A stretch of DNA of 64,000 nucleotides from an uncultured Pseudomonadales bacterium (GTDB lineage: Bacteria > Pseudomonadota > Gammaproteobacteria > Pseudomonadales > Cellvibrionaceae), in the NCBI GenBank assembly GCA_947488935.1, contig CANLBN010000002.1, forward strand, positions 496,001 to 560,000. The letters are read 5' to 3'. A program made the translations under genes and the position numbers. Each line of letters opens with the position of its first letter. Position 1 is the stretch's first letter. Positions 1 through 8,205 of this stretch are shown piece after piece. The notes beneath the pieces were generated by a model. That model was given only the letters and a program-made list of their open reading frames with translations, made no database searches and was not told where the DNA came from.

Positions 1-300
1 GCTGTAAGTGTAAATATTGATCAATAATCTTATTTTATTGACATCTTTTTTAAAGGTAACTTTAATTTATTTTTAATGTTTATGTATGCGATAAAACTAT
101 TTGCTAGTGTGTGGTGATTAGTTTTTTTATTTTTTTCCTCTTAAAAAAGGGTGCCCTAAAGGGTCACTTACTCGCAATATTTATACAATTTCGACTTTTC
201 TTTCAAAAAATGCTTAGTTGTTCACAATCTCTTATACATTTATTGTCCATACTGTACGTATGAGTTATAACACTAAGCCCTAGGTTTTGAGCAATTTAGT
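1..300. other. Left-edge intergenic region, AT-rich
   Basis: No credible gene is visible. A good sigma70-like match (TTGACA at 38-43, 17-base spacer, TTTAAT at 61-66) could start a long leader for the gene at 301. A second, closer promoter is listed separately. A small stem-loop at 151-167 (GTGCCC / GGG-T-CAC) is followed by a T-run only when read on the minus strand, where no gene needs it. Confidence 0.5.
243..271 (+). promoter_or_regulatory. Candidate sigma70 promoter for the gene at 301
   Basis: TTGTCC at 243-248 and TATAAC at 266-271 are separated by 17 bases and would start transcription about 20-25 bases before the ATG at 301. The spacer contains the inverted repeat CATAC-TGTAC-GTATG (248-262), which could be an operator. 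This is read by eye only. Confidence 0.4.
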
Positions 301-1647
301 ATGGAACAAGCATTAACGGCTGAAGCAATTCTTTTTTTTGATGATCATAAGATCGTTAAGGAAATGACATATCTAGAGTTTCAGGCCATTTTAGATAGCT
401 ATGTGCCGTTACACGATATGGCTAATCGCTCTATGGGTGCGGTTTATGTGCGTATTGATGCTAAATATCATATTACCGGTACGGTTTTCTTTCGTATTAA
501 TTTTGACCGCGAAGGCTTTGTCGAAAAGTCGTGGAATGTACCTTTGCAGCAATTGGCCGATAAAGCCGCTAAAGGCCCTAACTTAGGTTCAGGTCCCATT
601 AGTCTCGCTTGTTTTAGTCAGTGTCCTATCGAGTGGCAAAAAAGCAATCTTTGGGATCCAGAGATGCAAGCAGCTAGCAATGACTTTCATGCTATTAAAA
701 AATCGATAAAAAACAATAATTTAGGTCTTGTTTTTGATGTTGATTCTAGGGATGGTGAGCCGCATGAGCAATCGGAATCTATGGATGAAGAGCGTACTCG
801 TACGGCGATGATCATCAAAGAGCAGCGTCTCCGCCAAAAGCTTTTGTCGACGAAAGCAGAGCAAGACATCCGTCAGTTAAATTTAGATCATCAGCAACGC
901 ATTTATGAATACCAGCAAAAATTTGATGAACTGACACAAGAGCTTGAAAAAGAAAAACAACAACGTATCGAACTAGAAGAGAAGTCCAAAGGGCAGTCAG
1001 ACAAGATCGATGGTATGCGTGAGTATTTTGAAGCTAAGCTTGAGAAGTACCAACAAAACGAAGACTCGGTTCAGCCAGAGGCGTTAAAAGAATATTATGA
1101 CACTGAGCTTGCGGCAGAGTCAGATCGATTAGCCGGCGAGTATCAATCTCAACTGCAGTCGCGTGATGTCGAGCTGCTTTTCCGTCGAGAGCAAGAATCA
1201 CAATTACAACAAGAGATCATTAAGTTAAAGCAAGAAAAACAAGAGCTAGCCGAAGGCTCGCGTGATATTGTTTTCCATCACCTGAGTGATGCGGGTATTA
1301 ATTTTGTTATTTACCACCCAGGTGTAGGGCATTTAACAATCGGTGCCGATGAAATTGACAGTTATTTGGCCAATAGTATCGCTTTTGTTGCTGATAAATG
1401 TGGTGTAAACGAGCCACTTTACAGGGCATGGTTAGATCATTACTATAGCCCTACGTGCCAAAAACAACTCGATAACGGGCATCTTTGCGATAAACTAGTT
1501 GTGCAATTAGAAGAGCCTAGCCAGTTTATAATAGGCGAGAGTGACTGTTGTGCCGAGCACCGTAGCGGTGCCACCAGAGTTGTCCCTATTAAAAGTGCTT
1601 CGAGTGCCTCTAGAAAGAAAAACGGACCCACCGAATTAGCCCTGTAA
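301..1647 (+). CDS. Conserved coiled-coil protein of unknown function
   Basis: I do not recognise a characterised family; similar proteins are hypothetical in gammaproteobacteria. The 448-residue product has three visible parts. An N-terminal globular region (about 1-150) includes a stretch resembling a beta-rich domain. A long charged coiled coil (about 165-320) is rich in Glu, Gln, Lys and Arg. A C-terminal globular region (about 325-448) carries several cysteines, including a Cys-Cys pair near residue 417. There is no signal peptide or membrane segment, so it is probably cytoplasmic. The gene ends just before the PLP-enzyme gene, whose frame is open right up to this stop codon, so the two are probably co-transcribed. 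The Shine-Dalgarno before the ATG is weak. Confidence 0.75.
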   Translation: MEQALTAEAILFFDDHKIVKEMTYLEFQAILDSYVPLHDMANRSMGAVYVRIDAKYHITGTVFFRINFDREGFVEKSWNVPLQQLADKAAKGPNLGSGPISLACFSQCPIEWQKSNLWDPEMQAASNDFHAIKKSIKNNNLGLVFDVDSRDGEPHEQSESMDEERTRTAMIIKEQRLRQKLLSTKAEQDIRQLNLDHQQRIYEYQQKFDELTQELEKEKQQRIELEEKSKGQSDKIDGMREYFEAKLEKYQQNEDSVQPEALKEYYDTELAAESDRLAGEYQSQLQSRDVELLFRREQESQLQQEIIKLKQEKQELAEGSRDIVFHHLSDAGINFVIYHPGVGHLTIGADEIDSYLANSIAFVADKCGVNEPLYRAWLDHYYSPTCQKQLDNGHLCDKLVVQLEEPSQFIIGESDCCAEHRSGATRVVPIKSASSASRKKNGPTELAL

Positions 1648-1679
1648 TTACCGCCCCTTTACTTGATATAGCTCAGTCT

Positions 1680-2600
1680 GTGCCATTGCAACGCTTGCAT
1701 TGGCCAGAGCTAGAGGCGTTATCAATTAATGTGTATTTGCGTCGCGATGATGCTATTTCCCCTTTGTATTCCGGCAATAAATTCTATAAGTTATATTACA
1801 ATTTTCGTCATGCCACCACACAAGGTGCCGATGCCATTGTTTCTTTCGGTGGTAATTATTCCAATCACCTTTACTCACTTGCCGCAATGGGACAAGAGTT
1901 AGGTATTCAAACCATTGGTATTGTTCGTGGTTATGAGTCAGCAAAACTAAGCCCAACCCTAGAAGATGCCAAAAACTTTGGTATGAAATTGTACTTTTTG
2001 GGTAAAAAAGCCTATAAATTTAAAGATATTAGCGAACTATTGCCTATACTTAATAAAAAGTATGGTGGTGTATATATTGTGCCAGAAGGTGGCGAGAATC
2101 TTGCTGGTGTTAGAGGGTGTATGGCTATGGGAACGGCCATAGACAAACAAATGTTCAACTTATTGGGCGATAGCGCTTATACTTTATGTTGTGCAGTGGG
2201 TACGGGCTCTACTTTTGCAGGTTTAATTGCATCTTCGCCACGTGCACAGTGTTTGGGTATTACGGTACTTAAAGGCAAAGATACGATATCGCCAAAAGTC
2301 ACTCGATGGTTAAGTTTGATTGGTAAAGGGGCACGAAGCAACTGGTCCCTAAACGCTGAATACCACCATGGTGGCTATGCTAAAGTGACACCCCAGTTAC
2401 TTGAGTTTATGTCTAGTATAGAGTCACTAAATACGATTAAACTAGACCCAGTGTATACTGCTAAACTGCTCTGGGCGATTAAAGAGCTAGCTACTGCTGG
2501 ATATTGGAATACTAATAATAGAGAAACATCACAATCCACCCATATAGTTGCTGTACATAGTGGTGGTCTACAAGGGCGACGAGGCTTTGATTTAACCTAA
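1680..2600 (+). CDS. PLP-dependent ACC deaminase / D-cysteine desulfhydrase family protein
   Basis: This is a fold-type II PLP enzyme of the 1-aminocyclopropane-1-carboxylate deaminase/D-cysteine desulfhydrase family. The motif SGNKFYKL places the Schiff-base lysine at about residue 34, and FGGNYSNHL (56-64) is the conserved loop that binds substrate and cofactor. The glycine-rich VGTGSTFAG is the phosphate-binding loop. Family members differ in substrate (ACC, D-cysteine, sulfonates), and the sequence alone does not decide. The only standard start is GTG at 1680 and it has no clear Shine-Dalgarno. The frame stays open upstream and the residues there continue to look like family N-terminus, so the true start may be an unusual codon nearer 1647. 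The 306-residue length is near the family norm. Confidence 0.8.
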   Translation: MPLQRLHWPELEALSINVYLRRDDAISPLYSGNKFYKLYYNFRHATTQGADAIVSFGGNYSNHLYSLAAMGQELGIQTIGIVRGYESAKLSPTLEDAKNFGMKLYFLGKKAYKFKDISELLPILNKKYGGVYIVPEGGENLAGVRGCMAMGTAIDKQMFNLLGDSAYTLCCAVGTGSTFAGLIASSPRAQCLGITVLKGKDTISPKVTRWLSLIGKGARSNWSLNAEYHHGGYAKVTPQLLEFMSSIESLNTIKLDPVYTAKLLWAIKELATAGYWNTNNRETSQSTHIVAVHSGGLQGRRGFDLT

Positions 2601-2659
2601 TATGCTTAACCCAGCAGAGGTTATAGAAGGTCCTGTTCCTGACCTAATGAGATACTTTG

Positions 2660-3766
2660 ATGGATAATACGCATTTAATAAAACAATGTCGAAGCTTAGC
2701 TCCATTGGCAACAATGAGAGAAAATCACCTGCTTGCTGCACTAAAAGAGTCAAGTGAAGTGATGGCTTGCAAGGGCGACTTAGTTCTCTGCGGTGAGGAT
2801 TTTGGAAGCTGCCTTTGTTATTTGCTTTCAGGCGAAATATTACTGACGCGCAAAGATGGCCAACAACGGGTGATAACAGCCGACTTTCACTGGTTGCCTA
2901 TTGTTCAGTTTCAAGCCGAGGAATTCGAAGCAAAAGCTATTACCGATTGTCAATTAGTGCGTTTTAATAGAGAAAAACTCGATCAGCTATTAACTTGGAG
3001 CCAAGTTGCCGATTATTTAGAGATCGATATCTCCTATGAGCGTAGTTATGATGAAGACTCTAACTGGATGACAACGGTTTTAAACTCTAACCTATTTTAT
3101 AAAATTGCCCCCCTAAATGTACTTTCTATCTTTTCTAAAATTACACCAAGAGAAGTCAAAGCAGGCGATGTTATCGTTAACGAGGGTGACGAAGGCGATT
3201 ACTGTTATTTTATTAAAGAAGGGCGTGCACAGGTTACTCGCCTCTCAGAAATAGGCGATGCAAGTGTACCTATTGCAGAGGTCAGTATTAGTCGTTGCTT
3301 TGGTGAAGATGCGCTAATTGCTAACACGACACGTAATGCAACGGTGACGATGTTAACCGATGGCACATTAATGTGTTTACATAAAAATGACTTTGCTGAC
3401 TTATTAGTAGAACCTAATGTCTCTCATGTATCTTTTGAGACACTAGAGACAATGAAAGACCAAAACTTTGAATTTTTAGATGTACGTTCACAAGAAGAAT
3501 TCGACTATAAGCATATAGTTGATGCTGTGCATATTCCGCTTGTTTTACTGCGCCTAAAAATACGCCTGCTCGATGTAAAAAAACATTATTTAATTTATTG
3601 TAATACTGGCTCGCGTAGTCGTGCTGCTGCATTTTTGTTGGCGAGCAAAGGCTATCAGGTAAGTTTGTTAGAGGGCGGTCTTACTAATATTAGTCAGGAT
3701 GATGTCAAGCGTTTATTGGTCAGTGAATTCGATGCTATCCATCGATTAGCGAAAGAGTCTAGCTAA
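2660..3766 (+). CDS. Cyclic nucleotide-binding domain / rhodanese protein
   Basis: The protein (368 residues from the ATG at 2660; an in-frame TTG lies just before it) combines a regulatory and a sulfurtransferase-like module. Residues 1-125 resemble a degenerate cNMP-binding domain. Residues 140-250 form a clear one, with FGEDALI followed by TRNAT matching the phosphate-binding cassette. Residues 260-350 are a rhodanese domain with the active-site loop YCNTGSRS, putting the catalytic Cys at about 314. It has no DNA-binding HTH, so it is not a CRP-type regulator. It is probably a cytoplasmic sensor coupling a nucleotide signal to sulfur chemistry, but ligand and partner are unknown. Its end overlaps the convergent DUF1853 gene by four bases. 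Confidence 0.8.
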   Translation: MDNTHLIKQCRSLAPLATMRENHLLAALKESSEVMACKGDLVLCGEDFGSCLCYLLSGEILLTRKDGQQRVITADFHWLPIVQFQAEEFEAKAITDCQLVRFNREKLDQLLTWSQVADYLEIDISYERSYDEDSNWMTTVLNSNLFYKIAPLNVLSIFSKITPREVKAGDVIVNEGDEGDYCYFIKEGRAQVTRLSEIGDASVPIAEVSISRCFGEDALIANTTRNATVTMLTDGTLMCLHKNDFADLLVEPNVSHVSFETLETMKDQNFEFLDVRSQEEFDYKHIVDAVHIPLVLLRLKIRLLDVKKHYLIYCNTGSRSRAAAFLLASKGYQVSLLEGGLTNISQDDVKRLLVSEFDAIHRLAKESS

Positions 3767-4860
3767 TCTTTGCGAATAATAAAAAAGCGACCATGCTCTA
3801 TACGTAGTGTTTGCGTGCTATTACTTTGTTTATGTAGCATTTGCTTATCAGCTCTTTTTCGATCGATGATAGCCAGGTGCCATTGGCTTTCTTGCCAATC
3901 ACTTTTTAAAAACTCCACAAGAGAGTCGTGCTCAAATAATTGAAGATGCGCCTCTTCTATATCACTCGCTGTTAATTCGCTCAGCCAATATTGTTTGGGC
4001 AATAAGCAGTATTGTATATCGGTTATTTGATATAAATTTTGTACTTTTTTATGCCAATTATTGTGACTGTCATTAGTGGCTACTGTATCGGTGACGTCGG
4101 GGTAATATAGCCAAAAATTGGTGCTTGAATGCTGGGCGTAATGAGGGCTATCAATACTTTCAAATAATGGTGAAAAAAAACGGCCAGACATATGTAAGCG
4201 GCACTGTATCTCTGCAGGGCTTGTTGCACAAAGCCTTGTAGGTTGTAATAACTGAGTGAGTGACTCTTTGCCAGCGATCGATTGGCCTAACAATAGTTGA
4301 TGTTCTTGTAGGTGGCGCATTTTAATGGCAAGCGTATCTCTAAAATTAGGCCCAATCCAATTGTGCCAGTTATAAAGCGGTCGGTTTTTCTCGATAGGGT
4401 GAATGCCTGATTGATTATAATTATCATGGCCTAAATAAAATTTAACCGCGACTTCAATGTGTTTTATATGACCGCTAATATTGTCTAAAACAATAAAATC
4501 GAACTCGCCTATTGTTCGCTTTTTTTCGATAACCTGATAATTTTTTGCCAACAATTCAAATCGCTTTTTGCCATTACTTTCGTAATAACTAAAATAAAAG
4601 CTTAACAATTGCTCAAAATAAATGCCTAGTCGCGTTGAGCGTTGTTCTGATAGATGCTCGGCCAATAGTGCTGGCGACTCATCCATTAAGTGTAGCCACT
4701 GTAAAAAATGCGCTCCGGCAATATAATCGCGCTCAAACCATTCGCGAGGTAGTGTGGGTATGGGCAAAAAAAGCGACGAGCAGGTAAAAGACCAAGCCAG
4801 ATCTCTCAATGCGCGGCTTTTAAGGGCAAGAAATTCAAGCGCCAATTTAGGGCTAGGCAT
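3763..4860 (-). CDS. DUF1853 family protein
   Basis: The 365-residue product matches the pattern I know for DUF1853: an N-terminal RDLAW segment, LGIYFEQLLSFYF near residue 100, and a conserved core with GEFDF then HIEVAVKFYLG near residues 135-165. That acidic and lysine arrangement resembles a PD-(D/E)XK nuclease-like fold, although the spacing of the final Lys is not canonical. The function is unknown. No signal peptide or membrane segment is seen. The gene is convergent with the rhodanese gene and divergent from nadK, so the short space 4861-4940 must hold both promoters. Confidence 0.75.
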   Translation of the reverse strand: MPSPKLALEFLALKSRALRDLAWSFTCSSLFLPIPTLPREWFERDYIAGAHFLQWLHLMDESPALLAEHLSEQRSTRLGIYFEQLLSFYFSYYESNGKKRFELLAKNYQVIEKKRTIGEFDFIVLDNISGHIKHIEVAVKFYLGHDNYNQSGIHPIEKNRPLYNWHNWIGPNFRDTLAIKMRHLQEHQLLLGQSIAGKESLTQLLQPTRLCATSPAEIQCRLHMSGRFFSPLFESIDSPHYAQHSSTNFWLYYPDVTDTVATNDSHNNWHKKVQNLYQITDIQYCLLPKQYWLSELTASDIEEAHLQLFEHDSLVEFLKSDWQESQWHLAIIDRKRADKQMLHKQSNSTQTLRIEHGRFFIIRKD

Positions 4861-4940
4861 AGTGATAAATGGGCTTTATAAGGTGGTGGTGTATTCGATC
4901 ATGTTATCATACCATCCAATTTTAATTTAGCTGGTAACCT

Positions 4941-5879
4941 ATGAGTAAATCGACGAAACAAGCAAAACCTTCAACGACTAGCACCCATAGTACCCAGTTT
5001 ACATCGGTTGGTCTTATCGGTCGTATCCACTCAGACCAAACTAAAGCAACAGCTGAGCGGCTGGTAAAATGCCTTGATAAACTAGGCGTTGATGTTGTTT
5101 TACTGGATAAACTAGCCGATTTGCTGGGTACACCAGAGGCGTCAAAGGGCAATGAAGACTACATTGGTCAACACTGTGATTTAGCCATAGTTATTGGTGG
5201 TGACGGCAGTATGCTAGGTGCAGCAAGAGCGATGGTTGCTCATAATGTACCTGTACTTGGTGTTAACCGTGGCCGCCTAGGGTTTTTGACAGACATTATG
5301 CCCAATGAGGTCGAGAAAAAAGTAGTCGAGGTGTTTTCGGGTAACTATATTACCGAATCTCGCTTTTTATTAGATATGGTCATTATTCGCGATGGCAAGC
5401 AAATAGCCGTTGGCGATGCGCTTAACGATGTGGTCTTGTATCCAGGCCGACATATTAGAATGATTGAGTTTGAACTCTATATCGATGGCCAGTTTGTCTA
5501 TAGCCAATCATCAGATGGCATTATTATATCTACGCCAACAGGTTCTACCGCCTATGCCTTAAGTGGTGGCGGCCCACTTATGTACCCTAGTATGGACGCC
5601 ATTGTTTTGGTACCGCTTAACCCCCATAGTTTGAGCAGTCGTCCTATTGTTGTCAGTGGTGATAGCCAGATAAAACTCTTAATAGGTCAGCGCATGTCAG
5701 AGTCTCTCAATGTGACCTGCGATGGTCAAGATTCTGAGTTGATCAGGGCAGGTGATGAAATCCATATCAAGAAAAAGCCCAAATCGCTTAAATTAATCCA
5801 TCCCTCAGACCATAATTATTATGATACCTGTCGTAAAAAATTAGGGTGGGGACAACATCTTACGGTTGGTAAAAAATAA
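4941..5879 (+). CDS. nadK: NAD kinase
   Basis: This enzyme phosphorylates NAD to NADP using ATP in the cytoplasm. The diagnostic GGDG motif is at residues 86-89, the LNDVV motif that contacts the nicotinamide ribose is near 161-165, and the conserved TPTGSTAYALSGGGP stretch is at about 198-212. Length (312) is slightly above the usual 290-300 because of a Ser/Thr-rich N-terminal extension of about 20 residues. The phosphoesterase, rhomboid, DUF1315 and pepN genes follow in the same direction. I recall a similar order around nadK and pepN in Pseudomonas. Confidence 0.95.
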   Translation: MSKSTKQAKPSTTSTHSTQFTSVGLIGRIHSDQTKATAERLVKCLDKLGVDVVLLDKLADLLGTPEASKGNEDYIGQHCDLAIVIGGDGSMLGAARAMVAHNVPVLGVNRGRLGFLTDIMPNEVEKKVVEVFSGNYITESRFLLDMVIIRDGKQIAVGDALNDVVLYPGRHIRMIEFELYIDGQFVYSQSSDGIIISTPTGSTAYALSGGGPLMYPSMDAIVLVPLNPHSLSSRPIVVSGDSQIKLLIGQRMSESLNVTCDGQDSELIRAGDEIHIKKKPKSLKLIHPSDHNYYDTCRKKLGWGQHLTVGKK

Positions 5880-5890
5880 AATTATAGAGG

Positions 5891-6889
5891 ATGCACGTTC
5901 GAGTGAACGCACAACAATTTGAAGGCTATGATTTAATCGGTGATGTTCATGGTTGTGGCGATACCTTAGCCAAGCTATTGGAGGTTATGGGATATAGTAA
6001 GAAGTCGGGTATTTATCAACATCCTAAGCGACAAGTGATTTTTGTGGGTGATATTGTCGACCGTGGCCCCCATATCCGCCAGTCGCTGAATATTGTTTAC
6101 GATATGGTGGTTAATAATCATGCGCAAATGGTCATGGGAAACCATGAATACAATGTGTACTGCTATGCAACACCCGATAAACGCGATAATGGTAATGAGT
6201 ATCTACGGTCACATTCACAACATCATACGCGCTTTGTTGCCGAGACACTTGAGCAGTTTGCTAATTACCCGCTGGAATTTAAGGAATACCTAGAGTGGTT
6301 TAGTACGCTTCCTTTGTATCTTGAGACCGATCAATTTCGGGTTGTTCATGCCTGTTGGGATGATGCTTACGTAAAAGATTATCAAGCTCGTTTTAAGACA
6401 AATAGAGTAAGTCCAGAGATTATAGAAGCATCAACAGATCTAGATAGTTTTGAGGGGCGGGTACTTGATCGCTTAATGCGAGGGACTAGCCTTAAACTGC
6501 CGGAGAATAAAGCCGTTAAAAGCCGTGATGGTTTTAATAGGCATTTTTTTCGAACTAAATTTTGGGCACTATCGCCTAAAACCTATGGTGATGTGGTGTT
6601 TCAACCGGACCCGCTACCAAAGGCATTAAATAATCGCGAGCTAGACGAGCATGAGCTTGCACAATTGCTTTATTACCCTGCTAATGCCAAGCCTGTATTC
6701 TTTGGGCATTACTGGTTGCAAGGTAAGCCAATGCCTGTTCGCTCTAATATATGTTGTCTCGACTATAGTGCTGTAAAATATGGCCGCTTAGTCGCCTATC
6801 GCTATGATAATGATACTAAACTAGACCCTGATAAATATGTCTGGTTATATGTAGATCCTTTAAGCGATAAAGACTCAGAGAGAGTGTAA
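5891..6889 (+). CDS. Metallophosphoesterase (PP2A-like, calcineurin superfamily)
   Basis: The metal-binding signature motifs of the superfamily are all present: GDVHG (17-21), GDIVDRGP (53-60) and GNHE (83-86), with a later GHYW histidine near 275. These place it near bacterial serine/threonine phosphatase or ApaH/PrpE-like enzymes; the substrate is unknown. At 332 residues it is longer than ApaH, with a middle insertion at about 150-230. The AGAGG before the ATG at 5891 has no spacer, so the in-frame GTG at 5903 is an alternative start. It lies 11 bases after nadK and is probably in the same operon. Confidence 0.85.
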   Translation: MHVRVNAQQFEGYDLIGDVHGCGDTLAKLLEVMGYSKKSGIYQHPKRQVIFVGDIVDRGPHIRQSLNIVYDMVVNNHAQMVMGNHEYNVYCYATPDKRDNGNEYLRSHSQHHTRFVAETLEQFANYPLEFKEYLEWFSTLPLYLETDQFRVVHACWDDAYVKDYQARFKTNRVSPEIIEASTDLDSFEGRVLDRLMRGTSLKLPENKAVKSRDGFNRHFFRTKFWALSPKTYGDVVFQPDPLPKALNNRELDEHELAQLLYYPANAKPVFFGHYWLQGKPMPVRSNICCLDYSAVKYGRLVAYRYDNDTKLDPDKYVWLYVDPLSDKDSERV

Positions 6890-6897
6890 TTTATTTT

Positions 6898-7812
6898 ATG
6901 ACGAGTATGTCTTGGTATCCTGTAATTTGCTTTCCGTTGTCGGCAAATTTACAGCCGTTAATTAGCTATTTACAACAAAGTAATATTCATTGCCGCGTTA
7001 CAGAGGAAGTGATCGAAGGGCGCAATCAGCAACAAATATGGGTTAATACAAAAGACAGGGCTCTAGAGGTTGCTGAAATATGCACACAGTGGAGTACAGG
7101 TGAGCTAGAGCAAGAAGTCAGCCAGGCTGAGTCGGCTAATCAAAAGCAGACAACTCAGCCTTATTCGAAAGTGGTGGTTGGGTTTCATTTATTTAAACTA
7201 TTACCTATTACACTGGCTATGATCTTACTGGGCTTTGCTGGAGCTGCCGCCTTCAAGGCCGACAGTCAAAACTACTCCTTTATAGAGCCATTTTTGTTTT
7301 TAGGTATTAGTGGCGATCATCTAATTCCTTTATCCGTTGGGCTCGGGGCAGGTGAATACTGGCGTTTAGTGACCCCAGCGTTTATACATTTTAGTTGGCT
7401 ACATATTATATTTAATAGTTTGATTATATGGGAAGTAGGGCGTCGTATAGAGATCGCTAAAGGGCCTTTACACTATTTAGGCTTTATTTTGTTGGCGGCT
7501 GGTGTCAGTAATTTTAGTCAATATAGTGTGTCAAATAATGTCCTTTTCGGTGGTTTATCGGGTGTAGCCTATGCAGCTATCGGTTATATCGCAATATATC
7601 AAGAGCTGGTTAAACACCCCGTGTTGCAATTTCATAAGGGAACGCTTGCTTTTTTTATACTCTGGCTACTATTAGGTGTTTTTGGTGTTATCGACTTATT
7701 TATCGACGGCGGTATTGCCAATGCTGTACATGTATCGGGTTTAATTGTTGGTGCTATTTTGGGTGCCTTAGTGGCCATGGTCGATAAAATCTCTAATAAA
7801 AGTAACCGCTAG
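6898..7812 (+). CDS. Rhomboid family intramembrane serine protease
   Basis: An N-terminal cytoplasmic domain (about 1-90) is followed by roughly six hydrophobic segments between residues 100 and 295, the GlpG-like layout. Catalytic features are intact: the H164-xxxx-H169-xxx-N173 motif in the second helix, the GLSG serine at 221, and His278 in the last helix as the general base. Such proteases cleave substrates within the inner membrane. The usual glycine after the last His (HxGG) is replaced by HVSG, a modest variation. It starts nine bases after the phosphoesterase stop, suggesting co-transcription. Confidence 0.9.
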   Translation: MTSMSWYPVICFPLSANLQPLISYLQQSNIHCRVTEEVIEGRNQQQIWVNTKDRALEVAEICTQWSTGELEQEVSQAESANQKQTTQPYSKVVVGFHLFKLLPITLAMILLGFAGAAAFKADSQNYSFIEPFLFLGISGDHLIPLSVGLGAGEYWRLVTPAFIHFSWLHIIFNSLIIWEVGRRIEIAKGPLHYLGFILLAAGVSNFSQYSVSNNVLFGGLSGVAYAAIGYIAIYQELVKHPVLQFHKGTLAFFILWLLLGVFGVIDLFIDGGIANAVHVSGLIVGAILGALVAMVDKISNKSNR

Positions 7813-7864
7813 TATGGCTTATTGATGACAAGTAAGAAAAAGAAAGAAATAGGTAAAGAGAAAG

Positions 7865-8155
7865 ATGATTAATAATGTGGCAGATCTGGTCAATAATATT
7901 ACGCCGGATATTTATAAAAAATTGAAGCGTGCCGTTGAACTTGGTAAGTGGCCAACGGGCGAAAAAATTTCTAAAGAACAACGCGAATTATGTTTACAAG
8001 CGGTTATTGGCTACGAACAAATACACATTCCGCCAGAAAGTCGTACAGGCTATATTCCATCTAAAGAACATACGCATTGTGGTAGCCAAAATGGCGAAAT
8101 CGTAATAGATGATGAAACAATTAACGATGATATACAGCCTTTAAGTTTTAAATAG
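7865..8155 (+). CDS. DUF1315 (YeaC-like) family protein
   Basis: This 96-residue acidic protein has the DUF1315 pattern: a start on TPDIYKKLKRAVELGKWP, then LCLQAVIGYE and a HIP/RTGYIP segment. No biochemical function is established that I know of. No signal peptide, membrane segment or cysteine cluster is seen; a single Cys lies in the helical core and another near the C-terminus. AAAGAG upstream of the ATG serves as a fair ribosome binding site. It sits between the rhomboid and pepN genes, the same neighbourhood I recall in Pseudomonas. Confidence 0.8.
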   Translation: MINNVADLVNNITPDIYKKLKRAVELGKWPTGEKISKEQRELCLQAVIGYEQIHIPPESRTGYIPSKEHTHCGSQNGEIVIDDETINDDIQPLSFK

Positions 8156-8205
8156 TACGTTTATTTTATATGAATTTTTATTAACCGGATTTAGTGATAA
8201 TTATT

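Noticed and set aside
151..167. Hairpin near the left edge as a terminator
   Set aside because: The T-run follows only on the minus strand, and no minus-strand gene ends there within the window.
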